Assembly (NCBI RefSeq): GCF_914767665.1
Contig: NC_059503.1
Span: 9,672,001 to 9,736,000, forward strand
Origin: Harmonia axyridis
Taxonomy: Eukaryota > Arthropoda > Insecta > Coleoptera > Coccinellidae
Length of the DNA: 64,000 nt
Direction of reading: 5' to 3'
Below, one piece after another: positions 23,263 to 36,015 of the stretch. The notes beneath the pieces were generated by a model. It saw nothing but the letters and a program-made list of their open reading frames with translations. It had not been told where the DNA came from and searched no databases. Position numbers and translations under genes: made by a program. Positions within the stretch are counted from its first letter, which is position 1. Every line of letters starts with the position of its first letter.

Positions 23263-25059
23263 CTACTCCTAACAAATTCTTATCAACACCGGATCATTAT
23301 AACTTTTACCCCTCATCTTGATTAGCCGAAATTTTGTAATGATTATCTCCGGCCAAACCTGAATACCCACCCAATTGAGACTGCGCTGACACAGAGTGAT
23401 AGACAAACAGACAAGAAATTAGTTGTTCAGGATGCTCCTCAATGAATTTTTCGATCATTAATTTTGAAATTGCGAACTAAATTCACAAAAGTGGTATCAA
23501 TATTTCCTCTACCTTAGTAAGGCTTATAAGAAATAAGTATTATAGATTTTCGAGTATATAAAAAAATTATATGCACAAAATGAGATAAAAATATACCTCG
23601 TAACATGAAAATGATTCACTGAAACCAAGAATTAGAATATCATTAAAAGTTGTTAATCTCCACCATCGACAAACTCAGATCTTGGAACTCATTTATATTT
23701 CAGACGACCTACGAATAATTAGTTCCTTGAATGTCTTAATGAATTTACTTTCTCCATTCCCATTAATCATTTTTTTTTTCTGGGAATTTTATTTAAAACG
23801 TTCCATCAAGATGTCAAAACAATGGGTTTTCGGTACCAAGGACGAAGAGAGATATGATTGGTGAAAACGGCAAAGAGTAAGGACGTGATTCCATTGAAGG
23901 TATATCTGTATTCCAAATGACTAGGTATCTCTTATATTCTTTAATATTATTCTGTTCCAAAGAATATTGGATCAGAAGTAGAAGTATTCAACGAATTATC
24001 ACGTATTTTGAGATAGAAATCATTCAAACTCAGTTTGAAGACAATTTATTATTCATAGCAACTTGACTAATACATACAGATATGATTCGAGATGAAAATA
24101 AACCGACATCACTAATTTTCATGTCGAAACAATACCTTCAAAGTGAATTTGACGAAACTTCAACTCAAACATCAGCTCAATTACCATCTTGCATCTATTA
24201 TTATGATTTTTATACGAGGTGTTATAATTCGCAAGAAAATCTGAAACATGGGAGATCCACTTAACAGCATTATGGCAATGTAAACTTGGTTGTTGAGTCA
24301 TATTCAAACAAAAACTGCTTATCTGCGTTTTCAAGCTGAAGTAGATTTTTGACCACCGCAGTTATGTTAAATGAATCGGAAGAGTGTAAATTTACTTTGC
24401 GAAAATTGATGCATTCGTTTTTGTCCATATTTTAAAGATGATTAAGTTTGCCAACACCCTTTTTGTATTCGCCTAAAACCGAGTAAAGTCTAGCACTTTT
24501 ACCAGACTAGATCCCTACCATATCAATGGCCTGTATTAAAAGAAATCTGGAAAATTTGAACAATAACTGAGCAGTATTTAATAGATCTGGCCTCTACTTG
24601 ATGGAAATTCATTATCAAATAGAATAAAACAAAGTGATTTCTACAAATATTTATATCTGAGCAAATTACCTTGTTTCATTTCATTAAATTTCAGAACAAA
24701 TATTTGGCTGCGCAAAGGAATAAACGAATTTCGGAATAAAAACTCTTTTCATCATCAACTTAATGGATATAAATGACATTGCATTGCGCATAGAATCTTA
24801 TGATGATGAGGTTTTTTGTTCTTGTTTACTTTGTTTTATGAGAGTTTGATTAGCGATCTTTCACCTCAACTCCAGAATATAATAAGGCTATTGAATATAA
24901 CGAATCTCGAGTACTGAACCAGGAGAACATGAAAAGGGATTCTTGTTATAATGATTATTAATTATTTCCATATTGTAGGAATTATTTCCTATTGTAGGTA
25001 TGTATATATTTTTTTACTATGAATAACATTGATGTACTCTGTGACATTAAAATACTACA
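23263..25059. other. Unassigned AT-rich spacer
   Basis: No gene recognised; open frames are 60-71 codons and AT-driven. The first 150 bp (to about 23.41 kb) may still belong to the tandem family by style but have no matching partner in the window. Confidence 0.35.
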
Positions 25060-25900
25060 TCAAGAAGACGTTGGAATATTTTGACCAAATTCGGTAGAGA
25101 CCTGCTTTTATAAACAATAGCACCCCATACCATAACCCCTACGGAGTCGTCAAATGCTACCCAATAAAAACTGCTTATTGTGTCCATTTCTACGTCTGAT
25201 TATCAATGCATAATTGGGATTCATGAAGTTGAAGTCGAAATTAGAGTATGAGTATGAGATTATTGCGATTTTTCACTGAAGATCACTTTATGCCATTCTA
25301 TGTTCCAGTCCAATCGCAAGGTATACTACTCTGAATGTTGCTGTTGATGAGGAGCCATCAGCAAAAAACTGGATGTGGTCGATTGCAGTGCAAACCCATT
25401 GTTCTAATTTGGCGGTAAACTGTACGAAAGATATGAACATCCTTCATCTAGAAACCATTTATATGCTATAGATTCTTGTACTGCAAATTTGGTCCCCTTT
25501 TCATAACAATTCGAAAACAATGCGTAATCATATATTAAATCTAACAAAAGGACAAAGTTGAGTCATTAATCCAATATGACAATCTCAGCATCCATTTCTT
25601 TATCTTGACTATGCCTTCCTCATCCAAGACGTTCTTGACCTTCACTAGATCATGCTTGATTACACCGTACTGCAAAGGATTGCTTATGTTCAAGACGATA
25701 ATCAGCGCAGATAATTTTCATGTTGTTTCAAGCACCACCTCAAAACTCTCAGACGAATACAAAAACAAAAGGATTTGAACCAAACACGATACCAAAATCG
25801 ACTTAATCTTTTAAGAAATATACCCGAAACATCAAACTTTTCATGAATGGTCACAAAATTCCAATGCCTTCTTGCTTGTTTTCTAAGTCTCAGATTATAT
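25060..25900 (-). pseudogene. Tc1-like transposase relic
   Basis: On the minus strand a decayed catalytic region reads Leu-Asp-Trp-Asn-Ile-Glu-Trp-His-Lys-Val-Ile-Phe-Ser-Glu-Lys-Ser (the first-Asp block, with SDES changed to SEKS). Further on is SVGVMVWGAIVYKSRS, a Tc1 hallmark. Several stops intervene. The 5' part at 25.6-25.9 kb is related over about 270 bp to 45.51-45.86 kb, where the helix-turn-helix is better preserved. The family differs from the intact Tc1-like element at 4.6 kb. Confidence 0.68.
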
Positions 25901-26972
25901 ATTAAGATCCTATTTATTTCCAAACCAACCACTTGATTCCCTCCACGATACATCTACTTACACGGTCCCTAATTTGTGGCGGAGGCCCATTTGTCCATAG
26001 CAGATTGATGGGTTCCACTTACCAGCACAACAAGCTAATCATTGCCCGGTTTCAATCAGCCATAACTCAAATTGATTAATCACCCCTCGGTTCTAAGGGA
26101 TACGTCTACGTGAAACAGATAGGAAGCCCAGGTACCTCGATGAACAATTGAAAACAGCTGAATCCTTAATGCCTTCGGAAATTTATTGATCAAACTTACC
26201 CATCGGAATGGATGACTCTGATGGTCTGGAACGCTCACATTCGCAGGATAATGGCACGCTCCGTTCAGGAATATCTGTGGAAGGGATCTTTCGTCTACAA
26301 ATAGTGCCAGCGCAACGTTCTAACGACGCCAATAATAGATATGTTTTACATATAAAGAGAACGGTATTTTTGTTGCATGCAAAGTAGCTCGGAATAAATC
26401 TTTTTCCACGGTGTGCTTGGATCTCCTTTCTGTTCGCGAAAACTGATTCTATTCGAGACGCCTGGCGTGGAATGTTCGCCATTCATTTCGTGTATAGATT
26501 GCCCTGAATGGCTGTTCTGAATGGATATTCTTGGTTGTATTCGATTTATGGGCGGTGGGAAGGAGGCTTTAGACGGTGACAGGTTTGAGCGTTGAGGAGT
26601 TGTCGAGTTTATCATGTCACGTCATGTCGATTGGGGCTGTTTTGTTGCCTTTTTTGGAGGTTGTTGAAGTTGATTTTGGTATTGATTGTAAATGAAAGGC
26701 ATTGGAAGCAATTAAGTGATGCTTTATATTTTACATGATGGTTTGCATTATGATTTTTAGTATAAATATGATTTCCGTGAGAATTACACACATAAGTTGG
26801 CTCAAATTGTAAAATCAGAGTAATTCTGTTGGAGGAGCTGACTCATCCATAACTGCTGACTAATTGAAATCCTCGAGAATCAAACCATTAAAAATATATT
26901 CTTTCCTAAATTTTCGACTGTATTCGTCAACAAAGTCACTTTCAAGAGCAAGATATCTACTCCACCGCTCTG
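25901..26972. other. Unassigned spacer
   Basis: The segment 26.18-26.62 kb is less AT-rich and has overlapping minus-strand frames of 99 and 89 codons in different phases, without known motifs or clear splice pairs. Confidence 0.35.
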
Positions 26973-27300
26973 CTAACTTTTGAATGCCTTCTCTGTAGCC
27001 AAATTCTTTTCAGAGAAGCATTCTTTTGAGGTCTGGAAAATGCCAATAATCACTGGGAGTTCAATCTGGAAAATAAGCTGCCTTCTCAAGTTGTTAGAAG
27101 AAAATCCTACAGGTGTAAAATCATAAGATCTCAGTGGCCAATTGTGATGACCTTCTTGTTGAAAATGAACATCGTTCACATCAAAATGTTCGATTCCAGA
27201 CTTAAAAAATTATTGAATATAGCTCGGTAGAGCAATCTTTTCACCGTTGAAGTTGCAACAGCCTCACCTGAGTTTCCTTCAATAGTACATGCCACAGCAT
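26973..27300 (-). pseudogene. Old rosa/Tc3-like transposase relic
   Basis: The minus strand encodes Leu-Leu-Tyr-Arg-Ala-Ile-Phe-Asn-Asn-Phe, a decayed form of the DRYRAMITNFF block. It is followed in another frame by HFQQEG joined to NWPLRSYDFTP, the decayed second- and third-Asp blocks with most of the residues between them deleted. It is much more diverged than the five rosa-like copies, so it is an older insertion of a related family. Confidence 0.6.
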
Positions 27301-27481
27301 CAATATTCTAACTGCACATGTACAGGGTTTCGATTACATCACTTACATGTCCCTATAGCTCAATATTTTCACCAATTTTAATATAACCGGACGAGAAGAT
27401 GCTTCACGACGATCCAAAATTGCTTTTAGTATAGGCTCACGCCTCTGTGATTATATGTTTATACCCTGTAGTTTACAGAAT

Positions 27482-27508
27482 AAACCATATTATTATTATA
27501 TTATTATT
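27482..27508. repeat. (ATT)n tract next to the foldback
   Basis: AATAAACCAT followed by ATT units abuts the foldback element. The layout matches a LINE 3' tail such as the one at 15720, so the foldback may have inserted at the end of a retroelement relic. Confidence 0.5.
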
Positions 27509-28319
27509 ATCCTGATATAAAACGACCTTCACCGAGATGCTTATTTGATAAAACGTATTTTATATTTAATTTAACATGTCAATAAATATATCACATATGG
27601 GTTGTCTAACAAATTTCAGTCCAGAGTAGGTTTAATTGATAATTAAAAAAATTTTTTTTTTTCGAACTTCTCACCGGTTTGCTTATTAGATTAATTCTAT
27701 ACCAATCGAAAGTATGAAGCCCATAGAATGTGCAAACGTTAGGTTGTCTATTTTTTCCGGTCACAACTTTCGGGTTGCCAGGTATAAACAGGTCAATCTA
27801 TACTAGCATTTTGCAACGGTCTGACTATTTAATCAAAATCAATAAAATTAAAGATTATTTCATTATGAACACGGTGGTATAGGGTTGCCTGCGAAAAATT
27901 AGTCCAGAATCCCGGTTGTCGAATTTTAAAAAGTTAAATATTGCTGCGAGTGAATGTGTGCATAATGAAATAATCTTTAATTTTATTGATTTTGATTAAA
28001 TAGTCAGACCGTTGCAAAATGCTAGTATAGATTGACCTGTTTATACCTGGCAACCCGAGAGTTGTGACCGGAAAAAAATAGGCAACCTAACGTTTGCACA
28101 TTCTATGGGCTTCATACTTTCGATTGGTATAGAATTCATCTAATAAGCACACCGTTGAAATGTTCAAAAAAAAAAATTTTTTTAATTATCAATTAAACCT
28201 ACTCTGGACTGAAATTTGTTAGGCAACCTATATGTGATATATTTATTGACATGTTAAATTAAATATAAAATACGTTTTATCAAATAAGCATCTCGGTGAA
28301 GGTCGTTTTATATCGGGAT
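27509..28319. mobile_element. Long foldback (inverted-repeat) element
   Basis: Left arm 27509-27867 and right arm 27961-28319 are inverted copies of about 358 bp that remain highly similar throughout, separated by a 93-bp spacer. The outer end reads GATATAAAACGACCTTCACC; the inner end reads CATAATGAAATAATC. The motif GGTTGYC recurs along the left arm and spacer (near 27600, 27742, 27773, 27893 and 27925), so the arms are built from diverged subrepeats. There is no coding frame. A target duplication is not evident. Confidence 0.9.
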
Positions 28320-30793
28320 CTTAGACTATTTAGTTTTGATGAATACGACTACAAGATTCTCATTATTTTAGTAGTGAATTTCAACAATTTCAAAGCATTT
28401 CGTTGCATTTGCAGTATCTGTAGTCCTGATAGCGGCAATTGAAAATGAAACCTCTTATTGGGAATTTCTTATATCAATTGGTAGCCTGAAAGACAGCCGA
28501 AGAAAAAGGGATTTTTGGAATAATTTGTCCTACTAGGGATGCATGTTCTCGGCTTTGAAATCAAAACCAAAACTCTCGTATTCGAATATGTATTTCAACG
28601 CAATAACCAAAGAGCCCACGACGGCCAGACTATCGTATAAGAGCTGAAAGTTTTTCTGTGCATGTCCCCTACACAGGTGAAGAAGACTAGCAACTATAGA
28701 GTTTGGGTTGTGATTTCTTTGACAGGTAATAGGTAGTAAAAGTATATAAAAGAGTACTTCAACTTTATTGAAGTGGAAAACTCAATTTTTCATATATTCT
28801 TCGGGATACCTTGAGAAAACTCGTCATCCTATGCCGTACATATATGACAGTTCCTACCCTCTGCCAGACACAGCTTTTATAAAATGTTTTAGATATACTC
28901 TCCTCTCCCATGAACACAACAATATATTTGAATAGAATCAATTTTAACCGTATGGCTGTTTTTCACCGTCTCTTGATATTCATTTCACGTATTTGTTTCC
29001 AAAAAACCGTAATTATGCATTTCAAACCCCAAACGAATGGAGAGTAGAGTATGAACGAAGTTGATTATTTTCGAATATCAAATCTGCAATCCGAGCGAAA
29101 TAAAATCACTTCAATGGCTACTAGTATATTGGCTGAATGAGTGAAAATAACCCCATTTCAAATTACGTGTCATTTTCGCGCTATTATTCACTTTTGGCCC
29201 CGATATTTCCCCCAAGTGGAACTAGATGTGGTATCAAATATATTGGAATTGGTAGTGTGACCGCCTGAAGCTGTGAATTATTCAAATAATGAATGAAATA
29301 CTGGCAATCCATTCGTAGAATGAGCGATGTGGACGCATGAAAAATGGATTTCTATTTTTGCTCTGTTTGCATTCGTATATTGATGCTCGACGTTCATCTA
29401 GAAAATAATGCGTCGTCCGTATAGTCATTTGAAAAATTTTGAGTCCGTCGTTTGTAGATAACAAATTCTCGTCATAACTGAATATAGTACACCGGATGAG
29501 AGATAAATTGCATTTCACGGTTCTATTTCTCCGTATTTTTCAGTTACATTCAGAGATCTATGATGGTGCTGTTGGAAATTTATATGTTTTGGATATGGAG
29601 CTGATACATTAATGGGTGTTCAAGACCCTTGAAATATTCACAGATTACATTTTGGAAAGTAAAGAATTCCAAAATATAATGATAGAATTTGAGAGGGAAC
29701 ACTACAACGTGGCAGCTCAGTTCAAAACGAAATTAGGTTAGGTTATTTCTACTTACGAATCACCGATTGTTTTGGGTTTTTACATAATTTACTCAAACGA
29801 TCATCTTCATTGTAAAAAGTGAATATCTTTAATTTGCGAATGAAAAAAAATTGGTAACTTTTTGTTTTTCGCAGAAAAATTGATGATTTGTACTATGTAC
29901 CACTGATATATTTTTAAAATACCAACACATAAGAGGTTAAACTATGATTTTGTGAAAAAAATTATCGATCATCGTACAGTGTTGCCATCTTCTTATTTGT
30001 TCCGAAAAGAAAAATGAGATAAGGTGAATGTACAACTTCGTAAACCGTACAAAGTTTGGTCATCGCAGGAGCGCTAGAGGGGAAATGAATGGGTACCAAA
30101 TTTTGGGTGATATTCGAAAAACCACGAGGTGGTACTCCCCCTTGAGGAAGCTATATATCTATATGAGTTCTATGCAAGGTATAAAAACCAGCTTGCTAAA
30201 TTTGTAATAGAGGATTTATACTTTTCCTTATTCCAATGCAAATATCCTTTAGGTTATCGAAATAAAATGTATGTAACCAAGGATTCGTTATCATAGAAAA
30301 CCATCTTTTCTGGAAGAGTGCGCTTAAAGGGGTCTATGCGGCTATCGATCTTAGGCAAATTAATTCCAACAACATCTCGAATGAACAGCACTGAGAAATA
30401 CAGAATTAATTCCCACTAAATTCTTAGTAGGATTTGTTTTACTGAACAATACCCCTACAATCGTTCCCTAGGGATTCATTGACGTTGTTAATTATCTCAA
30501 TTGGCTAGTGAATCACCTTGAAGAGGCAAACCTCTACGAATGCAAGATCGAAGGCAGCGAATAATGAAAGATGTTGAACGCTTATGTCTTATCCGTATTA
30601 ACGATATAAATATACAGATATTTGTTTTGTGGCAACATACTGTTTTCATTTTGTCCAAATATTTGAAATTTTTCATTGAAAGTCGAGAACTGTCGCAAAT
30701 GATTTGGACGAAATTTTGTCAGTCCTTTTTTTTTTAACAGAATATGCTGAAGATTCGATATTCTCGTGTATATATAATGTTGACTCATATAAA
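28320..30793. other. Unassigned AT-rich spacer
   Basis: No gene or element ends recognised. The longest frame is 78 codons (29282-29518, minus) without a motif. Confidence 0.4.
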
Positions 30794-31729
30794 GGGTGTT
30801 TTTTTTAGAGCTATAGAACTTAAAATTGCAATAAAACAACGATGGATTATTCGATTGACATGAATTTTATTTATCCGCAAGATAATCTTGTGGCATAAAA
30901 TTTTGAATATGATTTCTGGCTTATGATCGCCACGGCTGGCTCGGATATAGTCCAATCTGGACGTCCAATTTTCGATGACTTTTTTCAACATTTGTGACCG
31001 TATATCGGCAATAACACGGCGAATGTTGTCTTCCAAATGGTCAAGGGTTTGTGGCTTATCCGTATAGACCAATGACTTTACATTGCTCCACAGAAAGTAG
31101 TCTAGCAGTGTTAAATCACAAGATCTTGTAGGTCAATTCGCAGGTCCAAAACGTGAAATTAGGCGGTCACCAAACGTGTCTTTCAATAAATCGATTGTGG
31201 CACGAGCTGTGTGACATGATGCGCCGTCTTGTTGGAACCACAGCTCCTGGACATCATGGTTGTTCAATTCAGGAATGAAAAAGTTAGTAATCATGGCTCC
31301 ATACCGATCACCATTGACTGTAACGTTCTGGCCATCATCGTTTTTGAATAAGTACGGACCAATGATTCCACCAGCCCATAAAGCGCACCAAACAGTCAGT
31401 TTTTCTGGATGTAACGGTGTTTCGAAATACACTTGAGGACTTGCTTCACTCCAAATGCGGCAGTTTTGTTTGTTGACGTAGCCATTCAACTAGAAGTGCG
31501 CTTCATCGCTAAACAAAATAAAACGGACGTAGTGCGCGATACGTATTCCGCACAGAACCATTATTTTCGAAATGAAATTGCACTATTTGCAAGCGTTTTC
31601 CAGGCGTGAGTCTATTCATGATGAATTGCCAAACCAAACTGAGAATAAATCACTTGACAGCTGTTGAATCGGTCGCAATCTTGAAAAGTAATGCCAACTT
31701 AAAGTTATATATCTCGAAAAAAAACACCC
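30794..31729 (-). mobile_element. Rosa-like deletion derivative, copy C
   Basis: About 0.94 kb, termini as in copy A, with the longer A/C/E-type internal junction (CGTCCGTTTTATTTTGTTTAG on the minus strand, one substitution from A and E). Flanks read ATATAAA before the left terminus and GTTATTTT after the right. Confidence 0.88.
30898..31619 (-). pseudogene. Rosa-like transposase remnant (copy C)
   Basis: Start Met-Asn-Arg-Leu-Thr-Pro is at 31619-31617. After the deletion junction a 118-codon open stretch (31133-31489) has IWSEA, VWCALWAGGIIGPY, DRYGAMITNFF and FQQDGASCHTA with the second catalytic Asp. A stop near 31.1 kb separates it from the C-terminal part (VIADIRSQMLKKVIENW). The normal stop after Phe-Lys-Met is changed, so the frame would read past the usual end. 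Confidence 0.85.
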
Positions 31730-32937
31730 GTTATTTTGATGTTGTTTCATTTTTTATGTGAATTTATTCATTTTTCTTTCAGATATACATTAAAATATAC
31801 ATTTCATTCACATGATTTCATTTTTGTACTTTTTGTTGCAATTTAATATTTTTTTATTAGTTTTATAGTTTTTTCCATATTCCTACAATTTCATCTAAAT
31901 TCGTATTGTTTTATTTATATTTTGTGGTTTTACCTATACCTGTAATTTTTCTTTATTTCTCTATATTTCACAATGATTCAGTAGTCAAAATTCGATGAAA
32001 TAAAAAACCAAAGTTGAACGATTATATTCAGGAAACTCTCAGAATGACGGATGTCATCAGCGAATTAGTGAAAATTACATACAATGAGACGACATAATAA
32101 AGATATCAGAAAACGCTTTATAATAATGATATCCTATTTATTCAACTTCTAACAACAGCGAACAAAAAACGAAAACTAAGTAAGACAAAATAAGTTCTTT
32201 ACCGCTCGAAGGCGAAAATTGCCTTCTGGAAGGGTTGATTCAATTAGCGTGTGAGGACGGTATAATAATATCGTTATTGTTTTCTTTAGTTCGCAGGATA
32301 TAACGAAATAGAGAGGGGAAAGCCGAAAACATACAGTCGTCGATATAGTAGATGGTCGCGTCATTATCGAGTTAGAGGAACAGAGGGAGAAAACGCGTTA
32401 GGAATGCATTATGTATGAGGGAGATTCCAAAATACTCGAACGAGTCAGTGAATCTGAAATAATATTTGTCTTTCATATATTTTCCATAAGTTGGCGGGGG
32501 CTCCTAACATTTGATGAGCCACAGTTTGATGGCAATGTGAGGACCTGAATGAAATTCAAATTTAGACGGGATATAGTATAACCACCACCTACTCAACACA
32601 ATGGTGACTGGATGTTTTAGGATTTGATGAGATGTTGCAACTTGGTTGAACGCAATGTTGATTTGGTGGTATGATGCGTCTTGGAGTTGTTGATAAAAAT
32701 ATTTGTTTTAATTATTTATGAAGGTTTTAAACCAAATTTTACTTCGAGAAAAGCAATGAATGGACGTTTAGAGCTCTTGAACGTTATTTCATTCCTAAGC
32801 TATTAGAGATCACATAACAACATATCATCAGTGATCTCGGGATTAAATATCTCAATCACAGAGAGGACGCACTATCGAAATTGGCTCGATAACACCTCTC
32901 CAAAATATTTTTTTAACAATTCAACTTCATTTTTCAT
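31730..32937. other. T-rich then AT-rich spacer, no gene
   Basis: 31.74-31.98 kb is very T-rich on the plus strand. Nothing else is recognised up to the mariner fragment. Confidence 0.4.
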
Positions 32938-33180
32938 TCTTCATATTAAAGCAGAAAATTAAAACCGCCCGCAAATGATGAAAATTTGGCAAGTAAGCTG
33001 ACATGTTCAATCGAGAATAAATTCAGGTTGCAGACACAAATCGACTAATATTTCGATGACATTATGTTTACATATACCTACCTAAGCTTATTGTATGACA
33101 TCTACGATCTATTTATTTCGACTATCACCTACCGCTATAGCCATCTATAGCAAAACGGCGGAAGCGGAGTTCTATACATA
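32938..33180 (-). mobile_element. Mariner 5'-end fragment
   Basis: 33121-33180, reverse-complemented, matches the left end of the mariner at 34.9 kb (CTTCCGCCGTTTTGC, ATAGATGG). 32938-33010 matches 63068-63135, the leader just before the start codon of another mariner relic (AAAGCAGAAAATTAAAACC). This is a terminus plus 5' leader, with the transposase lost. Confidence 0.75.
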
Positions 33181-33339
33181 ATAGCAAATGCTGTCATTTT
33201 TACAATGAACTAGTTTAGTGATGTTGATAATACTATATTTGACACGATAGAATTAAAATATAGAGCAAAACTGATAAATCAGTGAAAAAATTTTGAAAAT
33301 CCATCAATAAATGAAATAGATTATTTGAATTTACGTATT

Positions 33340-33960
33340 TTAGCGCGGAACGTGTTTGGTCTGTGACGTCACGGCACTTGCCTGTGATCGCTACACCATA
33401 AATTACGTTTAAATACTTAGCCGCGCCAAGGCTCTCGCGCCGTTTGTAGTTGTACATTGTAGTTTTAACTCGAGTTTTGTTTTTATGTCACCATAATGGC
33501 TTCGTGAAAGGGCAAAGTGACAATTTGCCTAAAATAGATATATTAGCAGTGATGGAGTTTTTTTCTTCAAATCCATCTTATGTCAGTGCTGAAATAAAAG
33601 GAGTTAAACTTTTCAACTAAGTATCTACTTTTGAGTTTCCTTCATCATGGTTCAACTTATAACGATGATTTATTTAAAAAACGTTTCATAAACAGTTTGT
33701 AGTTGAGTACTGGTTGTTGAAGTCTATCCATTATCAATGGCAAAACATATTTATGTCAGGAGTAAAAAGTAAAAAGAGAAAAAATAATTTATATGTATGT
33801 ATATAGTAAGTTATTTCAGCCATCGTGTAACGAACAAAACACGACACGAACGGCACAAGTTATTGTACGTCAATGAATTCGTAAGCACTCTGCGAATACA
33901 AGTCGTCTAGTGTGTGACGTCACGCCACTTACACGTACTATGAAATTATTATTCCAAGCG
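33340..33960 (+). other. Possible decayed element bounded by TGACGTCAC motifs
   Basis: GTGACGTCACGGCACTTG lies near 33.36 kb and GTGACGTCACGCCACTTA near 33.91 kb. Between them, around 33.50-33.62 kb, a plus-strand stretch reads SDNLPKIDILAVMEFF and continues with AEIKGVK. From memory this resembles the N-terminus of transposon-linked YqaJ-type ORFs of insects; that resemblance is unverified. Confidence 0.3.
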
Positions 33961-34903
33961 CAACTTCAAAGTCCCATAACTTTTTCATTTCTAGAGATAT
34001 TTCAATGATTCTTCCACATTTTTGTTTCATTTTACTTAAATTTTTAGAATTAATCCTTAACAAAAAAATGAAAACTAGTCCATTCCCTTTCTAACATCGC
34101 TTTGAGGGAAGGACAGCACACGTAGGAGTGTTCTGAATTCGATATTCTGTAGGGAACAAGACTGATGTAGTCTGATACTATTAGTTTTTGTTAAAATTTG
34201 AGAAATCATCATCGTATTAGGTGGCATGGGTCCTCTGCTTCAACATCCCCAAATGTAAGAAGCCATCGAAAATAAATAGGACGCGTTTTTCGTTCGACAA
34301 TTCGCGTGCTACTCGTGTCTGTAGACGGAAACAGTTTAGTCGAGTTAATAGTTGTCAGAAATCAATTTCATAGCAAACGCTGTTGGCGTGTCAGCCGGCG
34401 TTCATACGTATACACCCACTTTGGGGCTTATCGAGCCCTCGCGAGGACGGAATTACCACTTCCGCATACTACCTTGAAGATTTGCTAAACTCGTTACTGG
34501 GGGAATTGTCTCCGGCGTTAAATATCAACCGATTTCAGGGATTTTCCCGTCTTTTCCAGACGATAGAGTCGATGAGATGAGGAAGATCGGAGGATGATAG
34601 TGATTATGGAACGATAAGGTTTGAGCCCCTTATTGGGAACCTGATTTTAGGGAGGTTTCAAGCGAATTTACAAGACAATCCACGGCACGAATGATTATAG
34701 TTATATGTTACGCCGATTGTTTATTTTTCATTGCGAGCTAGCAGAGATCTCATTTCAAAGAACACTTGTTTAGATATTTGATACTGAATCATTGAAATTA
34801 GTGTTGAAGATGTGATAGAATGTTTTCATTGCGTGGAATAAGTCTTGATCGAGATATTGAAGGTTAAATGATGCTATATTAGTTGTTTGAAAAATAAATA
34901 TTA
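33961..34903. other. Unassigned spacer
   Basis: 34.29-34.58 kb is less AT-rich, with overlapping plus-strand frames of 60 and 65 codons in different phases. No motif recognised. Confidence 0.35.
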
Positions 34904-36015
34904 TGCACAACTTTTTTTCCGCCGTTTTGCAATAGATGGATGTAGCGGTGAGTAGTGGTATTCTGCTCTAATATGAGGAAATCCGCGGCTGAAGATAATC
35001 GAATGCTCTCAAATACCTTTGGTGAGTCCGCTATTAGTGAAAGAATGTGCCGGAATTAGTTTTAACTCTTCAAGAACGATGATTTTGGTCAAAGACCAGC
35101 GGTAGAAGAGAGAACATCTTCGAATATGTAGAATTGGAGGTATTACTTGATGAAGACTCATTTCAAACGCAACAAGAATTGGCAGAATCATTGGTAGTGC
35201 CATTTCAAAACGCCTGAAAGTCATGGAAATGATTCAGAAAGAAGGAAATTAGGTGACGTACGAGTTGAAGCCGAGAGATAATGAACGGCATTTGTTTGCT
35301 TGTAAACAGCTGCTTGCAAGGCAAAGGAGGAAGGGATATCTGTATCGCATTGTGACTGTAGGTGAAAAATGGGTTCGTTACGATAATCCCGAGCGCAGAA
35401 AATCTTGTGGATATCCCGGCCATGCTTCCACGTCGACGGTCGTACTGAATATTCACGGTTCCAAAGTAACGCTCAGTATTTGGTGGAACCAGCTCGGAGT
35501 AGGTTATTATGAGTTGTAAAACCCGACTGAAACAATCACAGGCTATCATTGTCGAACGCAATAAATGATTTTGAGCCGAGCATTGAAAGATAAACAGCCC
35601 CAATACAATGAGAGACATGTTCAAGTGATTTTACAGCATGACAATTCTCGACCCCATGTTACGAAAGTGGTCAAGACATACTTGGAAATGTTGAAATGGA
35701 AAGTGCTACCTCACCCGCCGTATTCTCCAGAAGTTGCTTCCTTGGACTATCACTGCTTCGGTCAATGGCACACGGCCTGGCTGACCATCACTTCCGGTCT
35801 TATAAAGAAGTGAAAAATTCGATCGATTCGTAAATAGCTTCGAAATATACCCTGTTTTTTCAACGCGGGATTCGTACGCCACCCGGAAGATGGGAGAAAG
35901 TAGTGGCCAGCGATGGACAATACTTTGAATGATAAATGTATAACCAGGTTTTTACAATAAAGCCTCGAATTTTGGATAAAACTGGTGGAAGCAGGGTTAT
36001 ACTTACGTCTAAGTA
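34904..36015 (+). mobile_element. Mariner (BmMar/SETMAR-like), nearly full length, decayed
   Basis: About 1.1 kb running from a GCACAACTTTTTTTCCGCC-type left end to a right end that mirrors it imperfectly. The transposase is readable across several frames: MLSNTFGESAISERM near 35.0 kb, YELKPRDNERHLFACKQLL, WGYPGHASTST in decayed form, HDNSRPH with the second catalytic Asp, and PHPPYSP followed by LDYHCF with the third, spaced 34 residues. A stop after GYYEL and several frameshifts inactivate it. It is the most complete member of six relics of this family in the window. Confidence 0.85.
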
